A stretch of DNA of 64,000 nucleotides from Siphonodentalium dalli (Eukaryota > Mollusca > Scaphopoda > Gadilida > Siphonodentaliidae): assembly GCA_032622095.1 (NCBI GenBank), contig CP136066.1, positions 191,324,816-191,388,815 of the forward strand, given 5' to 3'. Below the pieces are notes generated by a model. That model worked only from the letters and a program-made list of their open reading frames with translations, did no database searches and was not told where the DNA came from. Both the position numbers and the translations under genes were made by a program. Below, piece by piece: positions 59,403 to 64,000 of this stretch; positions within the stretch are counted from its first letter, which is position 1, and every line of letters starts with the position of its first letter.

Positions 59403-60607
59403 TCATTGTGTCCACTGCGACACTGTCAAAATCGATGTGCGCGCGTTTATATCCATTCCCCGAATGTCCGTCGGTATTACAATCTTTAGAGTTATCGCCC
59501 CTGTGTCGCTCAATGGTGTAACTGCGTTCATTGTATCTCCAAGATATGTCACTGCACAGGTCTCCTCCCTGGGATTGAGCATTGGCAGAATACTCTCTAT
59601 TTGTGTTTCGGGACTTTTCGGCGATCTCACCCAATAGATCTCTGCATGTGCTTCGTCGTCTTGGTGTGGTGGATGTGCACTATCATTATTAGAAGATTCA
59701 TCGGGATTGCACATGGCATCTAAGATGTCATCACGTAGACCGTTTATATTGCTGCACACACCGTGACCAATGTCGATTATAATTTGATTTAGTTTGTCGA
59801 ATTGTTGCGCATCCTTGGAGTCTGGTTTGTTAGAAAGTTTCTGGAAGATGTCCTTAAGGGTTCCGATGGAGCCAGAGTTTCGGTTAACTGCTTTGACAAC
59901 ACCCTGCGCTGTCAACCATTTCAGCGATATCAGACTCAAGAGATTTTATTTTGGATACGCCATCACATTTCTCATCTATATGCCTTTGGAGTTTCAGATC
60001 AGTGTCATCCATTTTCTTCGAATTATCAGTCGCCATCTCATTTGTTTCAAGAACAGTATGCTTCATTTCGGCAAGTTCATTGACTACATCTATATGTTTG
60101 TATTTGTCTCGATCGTCAAGTCAGATAATGGAGCCCCCAGTTGCATCACTGAGTCCTCTATGGAAGACAGTTTTAGACGAATCATCTGGGTAACATCTTG
60201 ATTTTGTTTCATGATTGCTAAAATGTTGGAGCGAAAGTCACTTTCACTGATGAAGTTTCTTAATTTTTGGCCAGTGCTACAAGAAGAGCGATCACAAGTA
60301 CTAGCCACCGCGTTTCGATTTTGGGATAGCGAGGTGTTTTTACTCAAGCTAATCATCTCAGTTATATGTGTGGAATCATCGACAAGGAACATGAGTAATG
60401 TATAGATGTCATCTGACAGTTTATCGTGGGCAGACGTTCCACCTACTTTGGAACTTATATCACGACGTTTCTTGAGAATAACGGATTTTTCAAAATTGAA
60501 TGATTTATCTGTTTTCACTTCGGAGAAGATAACATCCTGTATTAGACTCATGTAGACTCGTCTGGAATCTCGTCGTTTCCAGCAGAAAGTTTGATAGTTT
60601 TAACCAT
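59403..60607 (-). pseudogene. Unrecognised, frameshifted reading frame next to the large palindrome
   Basis: Read right to left, four frames follow one another. A 19-codon start (ATG at 60607) ends in a TGA overlapping the next ATG (60551, ATGA). The 153-codon frame then runs to 60090. A frame from about 60115 to 59884 is charged, Lys/Glu/Asp-rich and probably coiled-coil. The last frame is open from about 59939 to 59403. Each join needs a single shift near the overlap, and composition is protein-like on both sides, which suggests one gene of roughly 400 codons broken by indels. I recognise no domain. The first ATG lies 7 bp from the edge of the palindrome. It could be a decayed host gene, a mobile-element or integrated-virus protein, or a gene with short introns. 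It is called a pseudogene because no splice sites fit the joins. Confidence 0.45.
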
Positions 60608-60959
60608 GACGTATGATGATACCCCGCCCGTTTGGTGGCAGTCTAGACAGTTTGACCTACATTCTCTGCAGTACTACCGTTGGTGTTTGACCTATATTCT
60701 CCGCCCACGCGTCGGTCTACTTGTACCGGTTGGACATGTCCGGACATGACCCGCTGGTTATATCCAGACTTTTCCATATGAATGGTATAGTATCTACATG
60801 TATATCACGTGATGATCTCGGTGGGGTAGCTTCAGTCTTTAATTTTAAAGGGACACTAGGCTCTCACTGGGGATGATTATTAAAGTGACACTCACTATGG
60901 ATGAATGTTAAAGTAACGCATGGCGCACACTGTGGGATAATGTTAAAGTGACACTCGCA

Positions 60960-61165
60960 TTGAAAAGTTCAAAAAGTTCAAAAAGTTCAAAAAGTTCAAA
61001 AAGTTCAAAAATTTCAAAAATTTCAAAAAGTTCAAAAAGTTCAAAAATTTCAAAAACTTACAAAAGTTCAAAAATTTCGAAAAACTTCAAAAACTTAAAA
61101 AAAATTCAAAAACTTAAAAAACTTCACAAATTTCACAAATTTCACAAATTTCAAAAAACTTCAAA
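60960..61165. repeat. (TTCAAAAAG)n-like microsatellite, left arm
   Basis: Runs of AAAAGTTC and AAAATTTC variants. The mirror copy is at 63330-63565 and has extra units, one of the length differences between arms. The resulting Lys/Ser-rich frame is a by-product of the repeat. Confidence 0.9.
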
Positions 61166-61282
61166 AATTAAACAAAATTCAGGATTTAGTCATAAATGTG
61201 ACCCGCTATATCAAATCCAGTCGGAAGTCGGGATTTTTTTTATCCTGTGCCAATGCATTCTCTTATATATGCGAGTCAACCA

Positions 61283-61284
61283 GC

Positions 61285-61318
<34 letters not shown>
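61283..61318. repeat. (CGG)n tract
   Basis: An almost pure CGG run in otherwise AT-rich DNA. Related tracts lie at 62080-62108 and at the mirror positions 62398-62418 and 63184-63234. The 63184-63234 run is longer than its partner, so the tract has changed length since the arms separated. Confidence 0.9.
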
Positions 61319-61411
61319 CGTAATGCGCATGTCAACGCCGCGCCGCCGACGGCGGCAACTACATAATCCTATGGCATGCAAAGAAATTGGCGGCGGCGGT
61401 TAAGGATTTAG

Positions 61412-61594
61412 TCAGTGATGATACTGTTGTTGTTGTTGTTGTTGGTGTTGTTGGTGTTGTTGTTGTTGTTGTGGCTGATGATACTGTTGTTGTTGTTGTT
61501 GTTGTTCTGAAGGCGTGTGTTTAACTTTGATATGACGCTTCAAACTATCTTGCCAAGCATAGACACTTAAGCACTCTTCACATTGATACTTCAT
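61412..61594 (-). CDS. Small C2H2 zinc finger protein with Gln/His-rich tail (left arm)
   Basis: A frame of 60 codons. Residues 5-26 form one C2H2 finger (C5, C8, H21, H26; spacing C-x2-C-x12-H-x4-H). The rest is a low-complexity tail of Gln runs broken by His, Pro and Tyr, ending YHH. A TATA-like box (61638-61649) lies 44 bp before the ATG. Single fingers with polyQ tails can bind nucleic acid weakly or mediate assembly; no function can be assigned. The right arm carries the same frame with one Gln fewer. It may be a real mini-gene or an exon captured by the repeat; the copy on both arms with the frame kept favours constraint or recent origin. Confidence 0.45.
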   Translation of the reverse strand: MKYQCEECLSVYAWQDSLKRHIKVKHTPSEQQQQQQQYHQPQQQQQHQQHQQQQQQQYHH

Positions 61595-61675
61595 TTTCCT
61601 ATATAATCAGTGAAATCGAGCGTTCTTCTATGCACCTATATTTATATAGAACAGAAACAAGGGAAACGTGGTGGA

Positions 61676-61876
61676 CTAGTTAACTAGTTCAGGCTGTCGT
61701 TCACAACGTCTCTTAGTGTTGTTTGTACTGGATACAAATTTATCACATTGGCTACAATACAACCTACCTATCCAAATGTCAATGCAATTATGAGTGAATT
61801 CAATATGAGAGTATATATATAAGCATTTGTATCGACATCTCGTGAATCTATCGAAATATCTTGCTTCTCTTTCCAA
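61676..61876 (-). CDS. 66-codon Cys-rich frame in left arm (mirror copy)
   Basis: Identical in length and apparently in sequence to the frame at 62621-62821, as expected from the palindrome. It carries the same half-finger-like CSQC motif and no recognised complete domain. Being present on both arms adds no independent evidence that it codes. Confidence 0.25.
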   Translation of the reverse strand: MEREARYFDRFTRCRYKCLYIYSHIEFTHNCIDIWIGRLYCSQCDKFVSSTNNTKRRCERQPELVN

Positions 61877-62620
61877 ATTGCGTAATAATTATGTTGAGGT
61901 TCAGTGGGTACGTCCTATATATCCAGCTGAAGGCAGAATGGACAATTGCTTCCTCTGATGTACAGTTAGTTTGAATCAGTAAACATATGCACATGATTGT
62001 GTCTGTGTAACTTGAAACAATACAATTAAAATCTGGTCGTTTTCGGCGGCGGCCGTAATGCGCATGTCAACGCCGCGCCGCCGGCGGCGGCGGCGGCGGC
62101 GGCGGCGGTTAAGGATTTAGTCACAAATATGGCTTGTTTCCATTCATCGGAAAACTATGGGGATAAGGTGTTTCATTTCTAATTTTAGATGTTAAATGTG
62201 CCGAAATTGTTCTTTGATGTTGTAAAAAAATTGGCGCGGCGGCAGTGAGGGGGTGATGGGGGCCGCACGCGCCAATTTTTTTACAACAACAAAGAACAAT
62301 GTCGGCACATTTAACATCTAAAATTAGAAATGAAACACCTTACCCCCATAGTTTTCCGATGAATGGAAACAAGCCATATTTGTGACTAAATCCTTAACCG
62401 CCGCCGCCGCCGCCGGCGGCGCGGCGTTGACATGCGCATTACGGCCGCCGCCGAAAACGACCAGATTTTAATTGTATTGTTTCAAGTTGCACAGACACAA
62501 TCATGTGCATATGTTTACTGATTCAAACTAACTGTACATCAGAGGAAGCAATTGTCCATTCTGCCTTCAGCTGGATATATAGGACGTACCCACTGAACCT
62601 CAACATAATTATTACGCAAT

Positions 62621-62821
62621 TTGGAAAGAGAAGCAAGATATTTCGATAGATTCACGAGATGTCGATACAAATGCTTATATATATACTCTCATATTGAATT
62701 CACTCATAATTGCATTGACATTTGGATAGGTAGGTTGTATTGTAGCCAATGTGATAAATTTGTATCCAGTACAAACAACACTAAGAGACGTTGTGAACGA
62801 CAGCCTGAACTAGTTAACTAG
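62621..62821 (+). CDS. 66-codon Cys-rich frame in right arm, upstream of the zinc finger frame
   Basis: Basic, Cys-containing frame (CRYKC near the start, CSQC near the end, then RRCERQ). The CSQC part resembles half of a zinc finger but the paired histidines are absent. It ends about 80 bp before the C2H2/polyQ ATG, with stops and the TATA-like box in between. The identical frame occurs in the left arm. It could be an upstream exon, a decayed finger or chance; confidence is low. Confidence 0.25.
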   Translation: MEREARYFDRFTRCRYKCLYIYSHIEFTHNCIDIWIGRLYCSQCDKFVSSTNNTKRRCERQPELVN

Positions 62822-62848
62822 TCCACCACGTTTCCCTTGTTTCTGTTC

Positions 62849-62860
62849 TATATAAATATA
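62849..62860 (+). promoter_or_regulatory. TATA-like box before right-arm zinc finger frame
   Basis: TATATAAATATA sits 43-54 bp upstream of the ATG at 62903, a plausible distance for a short 5' leader. The mirror box is at 61638-61649. In AT-rich DNA such strings occur by chance. Confidence 0.3.
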
Positions 62861-62902
62861 GGTGCATAGAAAAACGCTCGATTTCACTGATTATATAGGA
62901 AA

Positions 62903-63082
62903 ATGAAGTATCAATGTGAAGAGTGCTTAAGTGTCTATGCTTGGCAAGATAGTTTGAAGCGTCATATCAAAGTTAAACACACGCCTTCAGAACAACAACA
63001 ACAACAACAACAGTATCATCAGCCACAACAACAACAACAACACCAACAACACCAACAACAACAACAACAGTATCATCACTGA
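62903..63082 (+). CDS. Small C2H2 zinc finger protein with Gln/His-rich tail (right arm)
   Basis: This is the mirror copy of the left-arm frame, 59 codons plus TGA, with the same C2H2 finger (C5, C8, H21, H26) and a Gln/His tail one Gln shorter. A TATA-like TATATAAATATA at 62849-62860 precedes the ATG by about 43 bp. The frame has survived a CAA-unit length change, as expected for codon-sized slippage. No polyadenylation signal is seen before the GC-rich tract that follows. Whether either copy is expressed is unknown. Confidence 0.45.
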   Translation: MKYQCEECLSVYAWQDSLKRHIKVKHTPSEQQQQQQQYHQPQQQQQHQQHQQQQQQYHH

Positions 63083-63184
63083 CTAAATCCTTAACCGCCG
63101 CCGCCAATTTCTTTGCATGCCATAGGATTATGTAGTTGCCGCCGCCGCCGCCGCCGGCGGCGCGGCGTTGACATGCGCATTACG

Positions 63185-63235
<51 letters not shown>

Positions 63236-64000
63236 AACTGGTTGACTCGCATATATAAGAGAATGCATTGGCACAGGATAAAAAAAATCCCGACTTCCGA
63301 CTGGATTTGATATAGCGGTCACATTTATGACTAAATCCTGAATTTTGTTTAATTTTTGAAGTTTTTTGAAATTTGTGAAATTTGTGAAATTTGTGAATTT
63401 TTTTAAGTTTTTGAATTTTTTTTAAGTTTTTGAAGTTTTTCGAAATTTTTGAACTTTTGTAAGTTTTTGAAATTTTTGAACTTTTTGAACTTTTTGAAAT
63501 TTTTGAACTTTTTGAACTTTTTGAACTTTTTGAACTTTTTGAACTTTTTGAACTTTTTGAAGTTTTCAATGCGAGTGTCACTTTAACATTATCCCACAGT
63601 GTGCGCCATGCGTTACTTTAACATTCATCCATAGTGAGTGTCACTTTAATAATCATCCCCAGTGAGAGCCTAGTGTCCCTTTAAAATTAAAGACTGAAGC
63701 TACCCCACCGAGATCATCACGTGATATACATGTAGATACTATACCATTCATATGGAAAAGTCTGGATATAACCAGCGGGTCATGTCCGGACATGTCCAAC
63801 CGGTACAAGTAGACCGACGCGTGGGCGGAGAATATAGGTCAAACACCAACGGTAGTACTGCAGAGAATGTAGGTCAAACTGTCTAGACTGCCACCAAACG
63901 GGCGGGGTATCATCAATGATTCTAGGACCGGAAAAGCTTCTTTAATTCATAACAATTTTATTTAGAATTTCTAATGACATTCATGAGACAGTTTAGAACA

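Larger units (their letters stand above)
60614..63915. repeat. 3.3-kb palindrome with 29-bp centre
   Basis: Left arm 60614-62238 (1,625 bp) and right arm 62268-63915 (1,648 bp) are reverse complements. The centre 62239-62267 is unpaired and G-rich. The arms differ by a few substitutions (for example near 61625/62873 and 62009/62490) and by the length of CGG and CAA runs. Outside to centre, each arm holds: four 30-45-bp units starting TTAAAGTGACACTC, a (TTCAAAAAG)n tract, a piece shared with the TTAA MITEs, CGG tracts, a C2H2/polyQ frame, a TATA-like box, a 66-codon frame, and a second CGG tract. It may be a foldback element or an inverted duplication. Confidence 0.9.

Noticed and set aside
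59231-59637. + strand hydrophobic frames
   Set aside because: They lie antisense to a longer protein-like series of - strand frames and show no codon or splice support.
60948-61403. 151-codon Lys/Ser then poly-Ala frame (and the mirror frame at 63180-63581)
   Set aside because: Made of the TTCAAAAAG microsatellite and the CGG tract; no real protein features.
60614-63915. Palindrome as a pure sequencing artefact
   Set aside because: The arms differ by substitutions and repeat counts and the centre is unpaired, which a simple missed-adapter read would not give; not fully excluded without reads.

Overview
This is animal nuclear DNA. It is AT-rich, gene-poor, carries introns with ordinary GT-AG junctions, and is packed with transposon debris. 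A tRNA-derived SINE with an ATCAATCA tail, LINE fragments with CCHC-like tails, and secreted PAN/apple plus C-type lectin genes together suggest a lophotrochozoan (mollusc or brachiopod type) invertebrate. That placement is inference; no species is claimed.

The one gene I can assemble runs on the + strand from about 21.56 to 50.99 kb. Five exons (21563-21880, 29508-29598, 34237-34338, 42006-42167, 50791-50993) have GT/AG borders whose phases agree (0, 1, 1, 1). They give 876 coding bases, 291 residues: signal peptide, PAN/apple-like segment, Thr-rich linker and one complete C-type lectin-like domain (CTLD). A second signal-plus-PAN exon on the - strand (2433-2729) is the start of a paralogue that leaves the window to the left, so the two genes diverge.

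Layout. 0.6-1.6 kb: duplicated LINE remnant. 1.9-2.2: SINE. 2.4-2.7: PAN exon. 3.3-3.7: TTAA (piggyBac-type) MITE. 4.9-6.6: TIR element with 3-bp target duplication. 9.1-14.8: BED-finger fragment, short satellites and a shuffled repeat (blocks X and Y). 15.4-17.0: hAT element whose BED finger is split by an intron. 17.3-17.6: LINE RT scrap. 19-21.2: tandem repeats. 21.5-51: the PAN-CTLD gene. Its introns hold a LINE 3' end, a 1.3-kb TTAA element, a 557-bp duplication, a 63-bp minisatellite on a splice donor, a larger LINE, a 2.4-kb palindrome, a recent 1,691-bp tandem duplication cutting into the CTLD exon, and a ~320-bp satellite. 51.5-51.9: a second TTAA MITE. 52-59.3: little that can be recognised. 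59.4-60.6 (-): a frameshifted unrecognised reading frame. 60.6-63.9: a 3.3-kb palindrome whose arms each carry a small C2H2/polyQ reading frame with a TATA-like box and CGG tracts.

All identities were judged by eye. No alignment, structure prediction or database search was run.
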